Positions 43,959 through 56,318 are shown, numbered from the stretch's first letter. The stretch is 64,000 nt of DNA from Rhodocyclaceae bacterium (GCA_026415155.1 JAOAHQ010000034.1:39452-103451); one strand, 5' to 3'. Numbers and translations are program-made. Notes: generated by a model not told the origin, from the sequence alone.

Positions 43959-45123
43959 GCGGCCAGGTCGTCCAGCCGGAGCAGGCGACGATCCCCTCGG
44001 CGATCTCAAAGGGCTGCGGGCTCGTGCAGGCGACGAAGCCGGTCAACGCCGGGTCGTCGTAAAACGCGCGCAGGCGGCGGATGCCGCGCAGGTCGCGCTC
44101 CTCGGGCCGCTCCTTGTATTTGCATTCGACGGCATAAAGCCGGCTTTGCCATTCGATGAGGAGGTCCACTTCGTTGCCGCCGGCGTCGCGCCAGTACCAG
44201 AGGGCGGCTTCCGGGTGCAGCCAGTCGCGCCAGCGCAGCCATTGCGCCACGACGTGGTTTTCCCACAAGGGGCCGACGAGCGCCTCCGGCGGCGGGATTT
44301 CGGGATTCAACCCCATCAGGAAGGCGGCAAGACCCGTGTCGGCGAAATACAGTTTCGGCGATTTGACGAGCCGCTTGCCGAGCGAGCGGTGGTAGGGTTC
44401 GAGCAAGACGATCTGGTTGCTCGCGACGAGCGCATTGATCCATTCGCGCGCCGTGCTGGCGGAGATGCCGACGTCGCGGCCCAGCTCGGCCATGTTGAGC
44501 ATCTGGGCGCAACGCGCGGCGCAGGCGCGTAAGAAACGCTCGAAATCGCGCAGGCTGGCGACGCGTAACTGATTGCGTAAGTCGCGTTCGAGATAGGTGG
44601 CGAGATAGCCCTGATACCAGCGCTGCACGGGGAGGTTCGGCGTGCTCCATAAGGCCGGAAAGCCGCCGGTCAGCCAAAACGCCGTCCAGGGCCGGTCGGC
44701 TGCGGCCGGGCTATTGCGCCACTCCTCGGCCGAAAGGCTCTGGAAGGGGATTACCGCGATGCGGCCGGCGAGGCTGTCGGCGAGCGATTGCATGAGGGCA
44801 TAGCTTTGCGAGCCGGTGATGAGGAAGAGCCCGCGCTCACCGCGGCGGGCATCGATGGCAACCTTGAGGGCGCGAAACAGGCTCGGAGCATACTGGGCCT
44901 CGTCGATGACGAGCGGCGGCGGGTAGCGCGCGAGAAATTCATGGGGCCGCGTCTCGGCCATTTCGGCAAGGCTCGGCGTGTCGAGCGAGACATAGCGCCA
45001 GTCGGCGAAATCGTGTTCGAGCAGGGCCGTCTTGCCGATCTGGCGCGGGCCCGTCAAGGCCACGGCGGGAAAGGCGGCGACGAGCCGGCGCAACTCGGGA
45101 GCCAACACCCTTTCGATCCACAT
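43921..45123 (-). CDS. AAA ATPase with DUF4143 domain
   Basis: A 400-residue ATPase. Walker A is TGPRQIGKT (near 24-32) and Walker [10 protein letters not shown], with TGSQSY as sensor. The middle is a winged-helix-like part ([25 protein letters not shown]). The C-terminal DUF4143 region has [10 protein letters not shown] and YAVECKYKE, a PD-(D/E)XK-like core. Family members are widespread and of unknown function, often linked to mobile or defence genes. A TAAAAT 6 bases before the ATG and no Shine-Dalgarno suggest a leaderless mRNA. It overlaps the hybrid kinase gene by 38 bases at the 3' end. Confidence 0.82.
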   Translation of the reverse strand: MWIERVLAPELRRLVAAFPAVALTGPRQIGKTALLEHDFADWRYVSLDTPSLAEMAETRPHEFLARYPPPLVIDEAQYAPSLFRALKVAIDARRGERGLFLITGSQSYALMQSLADSLAGRIAVIPFQSLSAEEWRNSPAAADRPWTAFWLTGGFPALWSTPNLPVQRWYQGYLATYLERDLRNQLRVASLRDFERFLRACAARCAQMLNMAELGRDVGISASTAREWINALVASNQIVLLEPYHRSLGKRLVKSPKLYFADTGLAAFLMGLNPEIPPPEALVGPLWENHVVAQWLRWRDWLHPEAALWYWRDAGGNEVDLLIEWQSRLYAVECKYKERPEERDLRGIRRLRAFYDDPALTGFVACTSPQPFEIAEGIVACSGWTTWPLNEAPMEPRPAA

Positions 45124-45129
45124 GTTGAA

Positions 45130-45135
45130 ATTTTA
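45130..45135 (-). promoter_or_regulatory. -10-like hexamer before the AAA/DUF4143 gene
   Basis: Minus-strand TAAAAT, 6 bases, then an SD-less ATG at 45123. Candidate leaderless start in an AT-rich island. Confidence 0.4.
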
Positions 45136-45175
45136 AGATCGGATCGAAAAATTGCAAAAAACGCAGAAAACGCGC

Positions 45176-46381
45176 TCAGTACAAGGCAAAGCGGGCTTGC
45201 ACGTCTTTCCACTGCGCCTCGTCGGCGGCGGCGAGCGCCTCGAGGTCGGCAGGGGTGGCCGACGGGTCATCGACCCATTCGCGTAAGGCCGGCCCGCCGT
45301 TGATGAGGTCGATGGCGAGCCGCTTGTATTCGTATTCGTAGGGAAAGTCGCGCCAGAGCGGGTAGTCGGGGTAGAGCCTACGGATCGCCTTGAAGGCGAG
45401 CGCCATGAGCCGCCAGGGTTTGAAGGCGGCGTGATCGTAGTGCGCCGCGTCATCGACGTGGATCTGGAGGCCCGCGCAGAGCTTGCCGACATGCTTGTGG
45501 AAGGTCGGCTCGAACCAGCAGGGGCGCAAGACGCAGCCGGCAAGCCACTGGGGGGCCAAGGCGCGCATCTCGGCAATGAGCGCTTCGGCATCGAGGTCGG
45601 GCGCGCCGAAGAGTTCCAAGGGCCGCGTCGTGCCGCGCCCTTCGGAGAGCGTCGTGCCTTCGAGCATCACGGTGCCGGCGTAGCAGCGCGCCATCGAGAG
45701 GTTTGGCGCATTGGGGCTCGGGTTGATCCACGCGCGCTCAAAAAGCGGCCAGCCGTAGCCCGGCGGGTCTTGAGGCCGCCAGCCTTGCATGTCGATCACG
45801 GTCAGTTCGACATCGAGCTTCAAGGTCGCGACAAACCACTGCGCGAGTTCCCCGAGCGTTAGGCCGTGGCGCATCGGCAGGGGGCCTGCGCCGACGAAGC
45901 TCTCCCAGCCTGCTTGCAGGAGCGTGCCTTCGATGGGCCGGCCGACGGGATTGGGCCGGTCGAGCACCCAGACCGCTTTGCCGTGCTTTGCCGCGGCTTC
46001 GAGCACGTAGCGCAGGGTTGTCACGAAGGTGTAGATGCGGCAGCCCAAGTCTTGCAGATCGACGAGCAATACGTCGAAGGTGTCCAGCATCGCCTCGGTC
46101 GGCCGCCGCACCGTGCCGTAGAGGCTGAAGACGGGAATGCCGAGCCTGGGGTCGACGAAGTCGGGCGACTCGATCATGTTGTCCTGCTTGTCGCCCTTGA
46201 GCCCGTGCTGCGGGCCGAAGGCCGCGGTGAGCTTGATTTCGGGGAGCTCGGCAAGCGCATCGAGCGCGTGGGTGAGGTCGCGCGTCGTCGAGGCCGGGTG
46301 GGCGAGGAGTGCCACCCGCCGGCCTGCGAGCGGGGAGCGCAGGCGAGCGTCTTCGACGAGGCGGTCGAGGCCGAATTTCAT
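45176..46381 (-). CDS. DUF1343 / NamZ-like N-acetylmuramidase family
   Basis: A 401-residue protein of the DUF1343 family, which includes the exo-N-acetylmuramidase NamZ of muropeptide recycling. Motifs are VALLAHPAST, AFGPQHGLKGDKQDNM, SLYGTVRRP, VDLQDLGCRIYTF, WVLDRPNPVG, MRHGLTLGELA, MARCYAGTVMLEGTTLSEGRGTT-type block and FEPTFHKH. No signal peptide is present, so it would act in the cytoplasm. It overlaps the DOMON gene by 4 bases at the end of a minus-strand operon. Substrate is inferred from family. Confidence 0.85.
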   Translation of the reverse strand: MKFGLDRLVEDARLRSPLAGRRVALLAHPASTTRDLTHALDALAELPEIKLTAAFGPQHGLKGDKQDNMIESPDFVDPRLGIPVFSLYGTVRRPTEAMLDTFDVLLVDLQDLGCRIYTFVTTLRYVLEAAAKHGKAVWVLDRPNPVGRPIEGTLLQAGWESFVGAGPLPMRHGLTLGELAQWFVATLKLDVELTVIDMQGWRPQDPPGYGWPLFERAWINPSPNAPNLSMARCYAGTVMLEGTTLSEGRGTTRPLELFGAPDLDAEALIAEMRALAPQWLAGCVLRPCWFEPTFHKHVGKLCAGLQIHVDDAAHYDHAAFKPWRLMALAFKAIRRLYPDYPLWRDFPYEYEYKRLAIDLINGGPALREWVDDPSATPADLEALAAADEAQWKDVQARFALY

Positions 46382-46941
46382 GGATGCAGCCCGCGCGAAT
46401 CGAGCTTGATCAAAAAACCGGCGGGGTGATGGAAGTCTGGCTTGCCATGCGGATGGGCGAGCGCCCAGTAACCGAGATGCCCCCCTTCGGCTTCGAGCAC
46501 GGCGGCGAGCGCCAAACAGCGCCGCTCGCCGAAGGCGGGCAGCGCGGCGGCGGGGAGGTTCACAGCCACCTCGAGCAGGTCTTCACTGCGCCGCGTCTGC
46601 AAAGTCGGCGCTGGCAGGACGGCAGGGCTTGCCGCCGGCTGGCGGGTGTCGGCAAAGTCGTAGGCGGCCCATTGGCCCGAGGGCGAGAAGTTGAACTCGC
46701 GGTAGCCGGGCCGGTCGGGTGCGCCGACGAAGAGCTCGCAGCAGGTCGTCCGCCACAGCGCCTCGGCCGGTGCGGGCGCATGCGGCGTGGGCACGCGCAA
46801 ATCGAGGTTGAAGCCGTGGATTGCGTAGAGGAGGTTTAGCCCACCGTCTGCGGCAAGCGTCATCGTCACCTCGATGCGCTGGTGAAAGCGCTCCGGGTTG
46901 GCCGGATGGGCCTTGAGCGCGACATGGATCGATTGCGCCAT
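46378..46941 (-). CDS. DOMON-like domain protein
   Basis: A 187-residue beta-rich protein of the DOMON-like type: EVTMTLAADGGLNLLYAI, LWRTTCCELFVGA and YREFNFSPSGQWAAYDFADTR are the recognisable blocks. No signal peptide is seen. DOMON-like domains bind haem or sugars, but this cytoplasmic type is uncharacterised. Residues 107-114 (AVLPAPTL) come from a repeat copy lying antisense, in the loop between two beta segments. It is flanked by FAH and NamZ-like genes in one operon. Confidence 0.7.
   Translation of the reverse strand: MAQSIHVALKAHPANPERFHQRIEVTMTLAADGGLNLLYAIHGFNLDLRVPTPHAPAPAEALWRTTCCELFVGAPDRPGYREFNFSPSGQWAAYDFADTRQPAASPAVLPAPTLQTRRSEDLLEVAVNLPAAALPAFGERRCLALAAVLEAEGGHLGYWALAHPHGKPDFHHPAGFLIKLDSRGLHP
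46601..46623 (+). repeat. 23-bp dispersed repeat, copy 13
   Basis: Core intact, triplet AGG, antisense to the DOMON-like gene. It encodes AVLPAPTL. Confidence 0.85.
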
Positions 46942-46948
46942 GCGCTCG

Positions 46949-47791
46949 TCAGGCCGCGAGAACGGTCTGGCATTGCTCGCCCAGGCCCTCGACGCCGATT
47001 TTCACGACATCGCCGGCCTTGAGGAAGCGCGGCGGCTGCATGCCGAGGCCGACGCCGGCCGGCGTGCCGGTGCAGATCACATCGCCCGGCAGGAGCGTCA
47101 TGAACTGCGAGATGTAATGGATCAAATAGGCGACGGGAAAGATCATGTCGCGCGTGTGGCCGTCCTGGCGGCGCTCGCCATTGACTTCGCACCAGACGCG
47201 CAAATTCTGCGGGTCGGGCACCTCGTCGCGCGTGACGAGCCAGGGGCCGATCGGCGCGAAGGTATCGCAGCCCTTGCCCTTGTCCCAGCTGCCGCCGCGG
47301 TTCTTTTGAAAATCGCGCTCCGAGACATCGTGAAAGACCACATAGCCGGCGACATGGCCGAGCGCTTGGCTTTCCTCGACATAGCGCGCTGTCGTGCCGA
47401 TGACGACGCCGAGCTCGGCCTCGTAGTCGGTCATCTGCGAGCCGCGCGGCAGGCGAATCGGATCGAAGGGGCCGTTGATCGCCGTCGTGGCCTTCATGAA
47501 GAGCACGGGCTCCGCGGGGATCGCCGCGCCGGTCTCTTTCGCGTGGTCGCGGTAGTTGAGACCCACGCCGACGATCTTCGAAATACCCGTGAAAGGCACG
47601 CCTAGCCGAGGCTTGCCGCGCACGAGGGGTAAGCCGGCCGGATCGATTTTTTTCAGCCGCTTTTGGCCGGCGGGCGAGAGCTCCGCCCAGCCGATGCCGG
47701 CGCAATGGGCGGATAAATCCCGCAAGGCACCTTCCGCGTCGATGAGGCCGGGTTTTTCGCGCCCCTTGGCGCCGTAGCGGACGAGTTTCAT
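46949..47791 (-). CDS. Fumarylacetoacetate hydrolase family protein
   Basis: A 280-residue enzyme of the FAH superfamily (hydrolases and decarboxylases of 2-keto acids). The catalytic core is [17 protein letters not shown], the metal-binding [11 protein letters not shown] (Glu-x-Glu), [12 protein letters not shown] with a further acidic ligand, and [16 protein letters not shown]. The N-terminal extension (1-65) is typical of ureidoglycolate-lyase-like members. The substrate cannot be read from sequence. ATGA overlap with the helicase gene upstream, 7-base gap to the DOMON gene. Confidence 0.85.
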   Translation of the reverse strand: MKLVRYGAKGREKPGLIDAEGALRDLSAHCAGIGWAELSPAGQKRLKKIDPAGLPLVRGKPRLGVPFTGISKIVGVGLNYRDHAKETGAAIPAEPVLFMKATTAINGPFDPIRLPRGSQMTDYEAELGVVIGTTARYVEESQALGHVAGYVVFHDVSERDFQKNRGGSWDKGKGCDTFAPIGPWLVTRDEVPDPQNLRVWCEVNGERRQDGHTRDMIFPVAYLIHYISQFMTLLPGDVICTGTPAGVGLGMQPPRFLKAGDVVKIGVEGLGEQCQTVLAA

Positions 47792-49230
47792 GGCGAGTCC
47801 TTCTTGTCGAGCAGCCCCCCCAAGAGCGCGGCGACGGGCCGCATGGGACGGCGCGGCACGGGTGCTTCACGCGCGGCGGGCTTTTTGTCCGTGGCCGCGC
47901 CCTCTTGGGGAACATAGGGTTTGGAAAAATCGAAGCCATCGGCGGCGATCGTCGGCTGCTGCGGCACGCGCGGCAGGTGGGCGGCCGGCGGCGGCAGGCG
48001 GTCGACGCGCGCCTTGGGCCCGTGGCCGAGCTTAGGCTCGCGTCTGTGGCCGTGGCCGCGGCTTTCGCGCTCGCGGCGCAGCGGCGCGCCGGGCTCGAAG
48101 CCGGGCACCACGACCTCATCGATCTTGAACTTGATGAGCTTCTCGATTTCGGCGAGCTGCTTCCTCTCCTCGGGCGCGACGAGCGAGGTGGCCTCGCCCG
48201 GCTTGCCGGCGCGGCCGGTGCGGCCGATGCGATGCACGTAGTCTTCAGCGACGCGCGGCAGCTCGTAGTTGATGACGTGCGGCAGGTCGTCGATGTCGAG
48301 CCCCCGCGCGGCGACATCGGTGGCGACGAGCACGCGCACCTCGCCGCGCTTGAAAGCCTCGAGCGCGCGCGTTCGGTCTTGCTGGCTCTTGTCGCCGTGG
48401 ATCGCGGCGGTTGAGATGCCCTCGCGGGCCAGCCAAGCGGCAAGCCTGGCAGCGCCGAACTTGGTGGAGACGAAGACGAGCACCTGGCTCATGGCCGGGT
48501 CGCTCAAAAGATGCTTGAGCAGAGGGCGCTTGTTCTCGGCGTCGACCGGATGGACGCGGTGGCGGATCGTCGCGGAGACCGTGTTGCGCCGCGCCACCTC
48601 GATGAGGAGCGGGTTTTTCAGCATCGCATCGGCGAGCTTCTTGATCTCGTCCGAGAAGGTGGCCGAGAACAAGAGGCTTTGGCGCGTCTTGGGCAAAAGC
48701 GCGAGGATGCGGCGGATGTCGGGGATGAAGCCCATGTCGAGCATGCGGTCGGCTTCATCGAGCACGAGGAACTCGACGGCGCCAAAATTCACGGTCTTTT
48801 GCTCGACGTGGTCGAGGAGCCGCCCGGGGGTGGCGACGACGATCTCGCGGCCGGCCAGAAGTTCGTCGATCTGCGCCTTCATGTCCACGCCGCCATAGAT
48901 GCAGGTCGAGCGCAAGGCAAGATACTTGCCATAGGTCTTGACGGATTCATGCACCTGCATTGCGAGTTCGCGCGTCGGCGTGAGGATCAGCGCGCGCACC
49001 GGATGGCGCGCCGGCGAAGGGCTGGTATTCGCGTAAGGGGCGAGCCGGTGCAGAAGCGGCAGCGTGAAGCTCGCCGTCTTGCCGGTGCCGGTCTGCGCGC
49101 CGCCCATGACGTCGTGGCCGGCGAGCACGGCGGGAATCGCCTGCTGCTGGATCGGCGTGGGCTCGCTGTAGCCCGCGTCGGCGACGGCGCGCAAGATTTC
49201 GGGCGCAAGCCCAAGGTCGGTGAATTTCAA
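47788..49230 (-). CDS. DEAD-box RNA helicase (RhlE-like)
   Basis: A 480-residue ATP-dependent RNA helicase. Motifs in order: Q (TPIQQQAIP), I (AQTGTGKT), Ia (PTRELAMQ), II ([13 protein letters not shown]), III (FSATFS), IV ([10 protein letters not shown]), V ([13 protein letters not shown]) and VI ([10 protein letters not shown]). A basic, Pro-rich C-terminal tail (about 370-480) resembles RhlE proteins and would bind RNA. The start codon is TTG with GGAG 9 bases upstream. It heads the operon with FAH, DOMON and NamZ-like genes. Confidence 0.9.
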   Translation of the reverse strand: MKFTDLGLAPEILRAVADAGYSEPTPIQQQAIPAVLAGHDVMGGAQTGTGKTASFTLPLLHRLAPYANTSPSPARHPVRALILTPTRELAMQVHESVKTYGKYLALRSTCIYGGVDMKAQIDELLAGREIVVATPGRLLDHVEQKTVNFGAVEFLVLDEADRMLDMGFIPDIRRILALLPKTRQSLLFSATFSDEIKKLADAMLKNPLLIEVARRNTVSATIRHRVHPVDAENKRPLLKHLLSDPAMSQVLVFVSTKFGAARLAAWLAREGISTAAIHGDKSQQDRTRALEAFKRGEVRVLVATDVAARGLDIDDLPHVINYELPRVAEDYVHRIGRTGRAGKPGEATSLVAPEERKQLAEIEKLIKFKIDEVVVPGFEPGAPLRRERESRGHGHRREPKLGHGPKARVDRLPPPAAHLPRVPQQPTIAADGFDFSKPYVPQEGAATDKKPAAREAPVPRRPMRPVAALLGGLLDKKDSP

Positions 49231-49359
49231 AACGCTGCTCCGGTAGTGGATCTCGCCGCCTCTGGTTGCCGGCTCAAGGCGGCTTGCGGACGGGATGAAG
49301 TCGCTTGTGCGTTCAACCGGCGAAACGCGCGGCCGATTCTACGGCAAAGCAAAAGCGAG

Positions 49360-49382
49360 GCCGTCGGGCGAGCGCCGACTTT
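49360..49382 (-). repeat. 23-bp dispersed repeat, copy 14 (intergenic)
   Basis: Minus-strand copy with one core change (G13 to C) and triplet CCG. It lies between the DEAD-box helicase and a lipoprotein gene, 10 bases from the lipoprotein stop. Confidence 0.7.
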
Positions 49383-49392
49383 CCATCGCCGC

Positions 49393-49803
49393 TCAAGTCA
49401 TCTTGCCGCCGGCGGGTAGCGGCGGCGGGCTGCTCATGTCCGCCGCGGGCTTGGCTTCCTTTCCCGCTTCGCCCTTTTCGCCGCCGCCTTCCCCTTCGCT
49501 TGTCGCCTTCTTCTTTTTGGCCGCAGGATCGGGCCGCGGGATCACGGACGGCACCACTTCGATGTTGTTCTCGCGCATGTAGGCATCCATGTCGCGCCAG
49601 CCAGCGTAGATTGCCGCCTTCGAAGCCTTGGGGTTCAGCGTGTAGCAATCCTCGAGCGCCCGCCCGCTATGGCGGCAGGCGCCGCCGATGGCGCGGCCTT
49701 CCGCCTCCTTGGCCGCGGCCGCTTGCGCCGGCGTTTCGATGCCGAGCTGCTCGCAACCCGCGAGAAAGATCAAGGAAAGAACGGGGAGGGCGGCCTTGAG
49801 CAT
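49393..49803 (-). CDS. Putative lipoprotein
   Basis: A 136-residue protein with a lipoprotein signal (LIFLAGC, lipid-attached Cys 17) and then a small domain containing two Cys (GGACRHSGRALEDCYTLNP) and a Trp-rich stretch (AIYAGWRDMDAYMRENNIEVVPSV). The last ~50 residues are low-complexity Lys/Gly/Pro. It is probably anchored in the inner or outer membrane facing the periplasm. No family recognised. Confidence 0.65.
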   Translation of the reverse strand: MLKAALPVLSLIFLAGCEQLGIETPAQAAAAKEAEGRAIGGACRHSGRALEDCYTLNPKASKAAIYAGWRDMDAYMRENNIEVVPSVIPRPDPAAKKKKATSEGEGGGEKGEAGKEAKPAADMSSPPPLPAGGKMT

Positions 49804-49930
49804 GTCGGGTCGAGGGCGTGGAGTGGGCTTCGCAGATTTTACGGTTCGCTCGAGCGATTCTTGAACGCGGCGAGCGGCTGGTGCGACCGGCGAGATACAC
49901 TATCGCCTTCTCGTCTTTCCGATTGAGCCG

Positions 49931-51238
49931 ATGAAACGCCGACTTTCGCTTCTCTTTGCAAGCCTCCTCCTTGCCGGCGCCGCCTGGGCCGCGCCGGCCA
50001 AGTCCGCCAAGGCCCCGCCGCCGCCCCAAGAGATCGTCCTGCGCCATACGCTCGCGGGAAAGCCGCTCGATGCCTTGGCGACGCTGGTGGTGCGCTTCAA
50101 CGAGGAAGAGGCGCGGCGAGCGGGCGGCGGCGGGCGCCTTGTGCTCGAGGATGGCAAAAATCAGTCCGATCGCATGCCCCTGCCGCATCTGGCTTTGTTC
50201 GATCGGGACGATGCGCTGGCGCTGTTTGGCACGCGGCCGCGCTTTTTGCCCTTGCACAAGGTGATGGCCGCCGGCGACCAGCGCTTCGAGGCCGAACGCT
50301 TCTATCCGCTGGTGCGCGAGGCGGTCGAAGATCTCGCCGGCCGCATGCAGGCGCTGCCCATGGGCCTGTCGCTGCCGGCGCTGTTCTTCAACAAAACGGC
50401 CTTCGAAAAGGCCCGGCTCGATCCCGACAATCCGCCCAAGACCTGGTGGGAACTCCAGGAAGCGGCCGGCGCCTTGCGCGAGGCCGGCTACGCCTGCCCG
50501 CTGACGAGCTCGCGTTTTGCCTGGGTGCATGTCGAGAACGTCGCCTCGCAACATGGCGAGCCTATCGTGACGAAGCAGGGCAAGACTGAGCAGCTCGCGG
50601 TCAACAACCTCGTCAATGTCAAGCATCTGGCGCTTCTCACGAGCTGGTATAAGAGCCGCTATTTCATCTGGTCGGGGCCCGGGGCCGAGGGCGATCTACG
50701 CTTCGCGAGCGGCGAATGCGCGATGCTGACCGGCGAATCATCGCTCTATGTGCGCATCGCGCGCGAGCAGCCGGATTTTCCGCTCGGCGTGACGGTGCTG
50801 CCGCATTACGACGACGTCTATGGCGCGCGGCCCATCCAAGTGCTGCCCGATGGCGCGGCGCTGTGGGTGCTGGCGGCCGACAAGAAGCCCGAACGTGCCA
50901 TCATCGCGCGCTTCATCGCTTTCCTGCTGCGGCCCGAGATACAGCGCGAATGGGTGCGCGCGACAGGCTTCTTGCCGATGACGCCGGAGGCCGTTGCGGC
51001 GCTGCGCGAGACGGGCGGCAATCCGAAGCTCCTCGATCAGGCCGAGCGCCGCCTGTCGATGAGCGCCAAGGAGGTTCGCCGCACCAAGAGCGGCTTCGGC
51101 AAGAGCCGCATCCGCGCCATCCTCGACGAGGAAATCCAATTCGTCTGGGGTGAGCACAAACCGCCCAAGGCGGCGCTCGATGCGGCGGTGGCGCGCGCTA
51201 AGCCGATTCTGACCTCGCTGCCGGCGGCGGCGCGCTAG
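49931..51238 (+). CDS. ABC transporter extracellular solute-binding protein
   Basis: A 435-residue periplasmic binding protein of the sugar/glycerol-phosphate class (UgpB/MalE fold). The signal peptide ends at AWAA (residue 21). Family features are LPALFFNKTAFEKARLDPDNPPKTWWELQEAA and VTVLPHYDDVYGARPIQVLPDGAALWV. No permease or ATPase gene is adjacent, so it is an orphan here. The start has no clear Shine-Dalgarno. The ligand is unknown. Confidence 0.8.
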   Translation: MKRRLSLLFASLLLAGAAWAAPAKSAKAPPPPQEIVLRHTLAGKPLDALATLVVRFNEEEARRAGGGGRLVLEDGKNQSDRMPLPHLALFDRDDALALFGTRPRFLPLHKVMAAGDQRFEAERFYPLVREAVEDLAGRMQALPMGLSLPALFFNKTAFEKARLDPDNPPKTWWELQEAAGALREAGYACPLTSSRFAWVHVENVASQHGEPIVTKQGKTEQLAVNNLVNVKHLALLTSWYKSRYFIWSGPGAEGDLRFASGECAMLTGESSLYVRIAREQPDFPLGVTVLPHYDDVYGARPIQVLPDGAALWVLAADKKPERAIIARFIAFLLRPEIQREWVRATGFLPMTPEAVAALRETGGNPKLLDQAERRLSMSAKEVRRTKSGFGKSRIRAILDEEIQFVWGEHKPPKAALDAAVARAKPILTSLPAAAR

Positions 51239-51283
51239 GGTCTTCCAGTAGAATCAAATATTTTCAGCCTTGCCGAGCCTGCC

Positions 51284-53917
<2,634 letters not shown>

Positions 53918-53948
53918 GGTCGGGGGAGCTTTATCGAGGAGATACATC

Positions 53949-54425
53949 ATGCGCTGGCGATCCCCGCTTCTCATGCTGTGTTCGATGCTCATGGCCGCCC
54001 CGCTGCGTGCCGAGCTCATCCCCTGTCCTGATCTCGCGACGGCCCGGCAAGTCGGCGCCTGCCCCGCCGAGGAGGAGTTGCGCTACACCTTCACGGGTTT
54101 TTGCAGCGACAACGCGCGCCTCTACAACTGGAATGAGGAGCAGGTCTGCTCGGATTACACGCTTTATCGCCGCCTCAAGAACGTCGCCCTCTGGGAGGCG
54201 GAGGGGGGCTTCCAGGGCTATCTGTCCTGTGAGCTAGCGCCGGAGCGGATTCGCACGGCACAGCCGAGCCGGCTCTCGGTGACGAAAGTAGGGAAAATGA
54301 CGCGCATCGCCTGCGAATATGCACACGGCGTCGTCTTCGCGCACCGGACCAAGGCGGCGTGCCGGATCGAGGGTAGCGGCGAATGCGGCCAGGATGCCGC
54401 TGCCTGCCGGGTGCGTTGCGACTGA
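53949..54425 (+). CDS. Cys-rich periplasmic protein
   Basis: A 158-residue protein with a signal peptide (MRWRSPLLMLCSMLMAAPLRA). The mature part has ten Cys in pairs, for example CPDL...GACP, GFCSDN, QVCSDY, LSCEL, IACEY, AACRI, GECGQDAAACRVRC. It is therefore probably a disulfide-rich periplasmic protein. GAGGAG lies upstream of the ATG. It sits between alaS and the nirS promoter with no shown link to denitrification. Unknown function. Confidence 0.7.
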   Translation: MRWRSPLLMLCSMLMAAPLRAELIPCPDLATARQVGACPAEEELRYTFTGFCSDNARLYNWNEEQVCSDYTLYRRLKNVALWEAEGGFQGYLSCELAPERIRTAQPSRLSVTKVGKMTRIACEYAHGVVFAHRTKAACRIEGSGECGQDAAACRVRCD

Positions 54426-54458
54426 GCCTCTCGCTCACGTCCGGTATCGGCGGGAAAG

Positions 54459-54472
54459 TTGACCGCCATCAA
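54459..54472 (+). promoter_or_regulatory. FNR/Dnr-type box upstream of nirS
   Basis: TTGAC-CGCC-ATCAA, one base from the FNR consensus TTGAT-N4-ATCAA. The centre is 89 bases before the nirS ATG. A GAAGCT hexamer lies 36 bases after the box start, as at the nirC box. Confidence 0.7.
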
Positions 54473-54554
54473 AGAAAACCTGCCGCGGTAAGAGGAAGCT
54501 TGAGCGCCGTAGGTGTTGGCACACCTATTTCACCAATTTCCCGGGAGGATTCTG

Positions 54555-56243
54555 ATGAGGACGCTCAAGCCATTCAGTTTTACTATCGGAGCAGTATCGT
54601 TCGCGCTGATGGCGGGTTTTGGCCAGGCCAATGCGCAAACGGCGCCAGCCATGACGCCGCAGGAAAAGGAAATCGGCAAGAAAATCTATTTCGAGCGCTG
54701 CGCCGGCTGCCACGGCGTGCTGCGCAAGGGCGCCACCGGTAAGAATCTCGAGCCGGCCTGGACGAAGAAGGACAAGGACGGCAAGGAGATTTCGGGCGGC
54801 ACGCTCAAGCTGGGCACCGAGCGCCTCGAGAAGATCATCGCCTACGGCACCGAAGGCGGCATGGTCAACTATGACGACATCCTGACCAAGGAAGAGATCA
54901 ACATCATGGCGCGCTACATCCAGCAGACGCCGGATGTGCCGCCGGAGTTCTCGCTCAAGGACATGATGGATTCGTGGAAGCTCATCGTGCCGCCTGAGCA
55001 GCGGCCCAAGAAGCCGATGAGCAACGTGAACCTCAAGAACGTCTTTGCCACTACGTTGCGCGATACCGGCGAGCTCGCCCTCATCGATGGCGACAAGAAA
55101 GAGATCTGGGGCATCGTCAAGACCGGCTATGCGGTGCACATCTCTCGCCTGTCGGCCTCGGGTCGCTATGTCTATACCGTCGGCCGCGACGGCCTCGTGA
55201 CGCTGATCGACCTGTGGTTCGAAAAGCCGACGACGGTGGCGACGATCAAGATCGGCCACGACGCCCGCTCCGTCGATACCTCGAAGTTCAAGGGCTATGA
55301 GGACAAGTATCTGGTCGGCGGTTCCTACTGGCCGCCGCAATACTCGATCATGGAAGGCGATACCTTGAAGCCGCTCAAGATCGTCTCGACGCGCGGCATC
55401 ACCGTCGATGGTGAGTATCACCCCGAGCCGCGCGTGGCCTCGATCGTCTCCTCGCACATCAAGCCCGAGTGGGTCATCAACATCAAGGAAACCGGCCAGA
55501 TCCTGCTCGTCGACTACAGTGACATCAAGAACCTCAAGACGACGACGATCGAATCGGCCAAGTTCCTGCACGATGGCGGCTGGGACATGACCAAGCGCTA
55601 CTTCCTCGTCGCGGCCAACGCCTCGCACAAGATCGCCGCGGTCGATACCAAGACCGGCAAGCTCGCCGCCTTGATCGATACGAAGAAGATTCCGCATCCC
55701 GGTCGTGGCGCCAACTTCGTCCATCCGAAGTATGGCCCCGTCTGGGCGACCGGTCACTTGGGCGATGCCGTGATCTCTCTGATCTCGACACCGCATCCCG
55801 ATCCGAAGTATGCGAAGTACAAGCAATACAACTGGAAGGTCGTCGAGGAGCTCAAGATGCCGGGCGCGGGCAATCTGTTCGTCAAGACCCATCCGAAGTC
55901 GAATCATCTGTGGGCCGACATGCCGATGAACCCCGAGCGCGAGAATGCCGAAGCGATGATGGTCTTCGACATCCGCGATCTCTCCAAGCCGCCGGTCAAG
56001 ATCGAAGTGGCCAAGGATTCAGGGCTGCCCGAGACCAAGGCCTTCCGGCGCGCCGTGCATCAGGAGTTCAGCGAGGACGGCTCGGAAGTCTGGGTATCGC
56101 TCTGGGGCGGCAAGACCGATCCGTCGGCGATCGTCGTCTATGACGACAAGACCTTGAAGCTCAAGAAAGTGATCACCGATCCGAAGATGATCACGCCGAC
56201 TGGCAAGTTCAACGTCTATAACACGATGAAGGACATCTACTGA
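54555..56243 (+). CDS. nirS: Cytochrome cd1 nitrite reductase
   Basis: A 562-residue periplasmic enzyme that reduces nitrite to NO in denitrification. The signal peptide (about 1-30) is followed by a cytochrome c domain with C49-A-G-C52-H53 and an eight-bladed d1 haem propeller: GYAVHISRLSASGRYVY, HIKPEWVINIKETGQ, the active-site His in AKFLHDGGWD and in ANFVHPKYGPVWATGHLG. It ends NVYNTMKDIY as is typical. Start 54555 follows GGGAGG. An FNR-type box precedes it and a strong terminator follows, so it is a monocistronic unit. Confidence 0.96.
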   Translation: MRTLKPFSFTIGAVSFALMAGFGQANAQTAPAMTPQEKEIGKKIYFERCAGCHGVLRKGATGKNLEPAWTKKDKDGKEISGGTLKLGTERLEKIIAYGTEGGMVNYDDILTKEEINIMARYIQQTPDVPPEFSLKDMMDSWKLIVPPEQRPKKPMSNVNLKNVFATTLRDTGELALIDGDKKEIWGIVKTGYAVHISRLSASGRYVYTVGRDGLVTLIDLWFEKPTTVATIKIGHDARSVDTSKFKGYEDKYLVGGSYWPPQYSIMEGDTLKPLKIVSTRGITVDGEYHPEPRVASIVSSHIKPEWVINIKETGQILLVDYSDIKNLKTTTIESAKFLHDGGWDMTKRYFLVAANASHKIAAVDTKTGKLAALIDTKKIPHPGRGANFVHPKYGPVWATGHLGDAVISLISTPHPDPKYAKYKQYNWKVVEELKMPGAGNLFVKTHPKSNHLWADMPMNPERENAEAMMVFDIRDLSKPPVKIEVAKDSGLPETKAFRRAVHQEFSEDGSEVWVSLWGGKTDPSAIVVYDDKTLKLKKVITDPKMITPTGKFNVYNTMKDIY

Positions 56244-56259
56244 TCCTGTCTTTCCTGCG

Positions 56260-56292
56260 CGGGCCACTGGAGCAGGTGGCCCGTTTTTTTTT
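56260..56292 (+). terminator. Rho-independent terminator of nirS
   Basis: A perfect 8-bp stem (CGGGCCAC/GTGGCCCG) with 8-base loop followed by nine T, 16 bases after the nirS stop. Confidence 0.9.
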
Positions 56293-56304
56293 GTGCCCTG
56301 TCGA

Positions 56305-56318
56305 TTGAGCGCGATCAA
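56305..56318 (+). promoter_or_regulatory. FNR/Dnr-type box upstream of nirB-like gene
   Basis: TTGAG-CGCG-ATCAA. If it acts at -41.5, the -10 falls on CAGAAT (56341-56346), close to consensus, giving a 31-base leader before the ATG. Confidence 0.7.

Noticed and set aside
49931..49960. Partial repeat core at the start of the solute-binding protein gene; similar partial cores near 59191 and 54039
   Set aside because: Only about 10 bases match, without the ACGGC tail.
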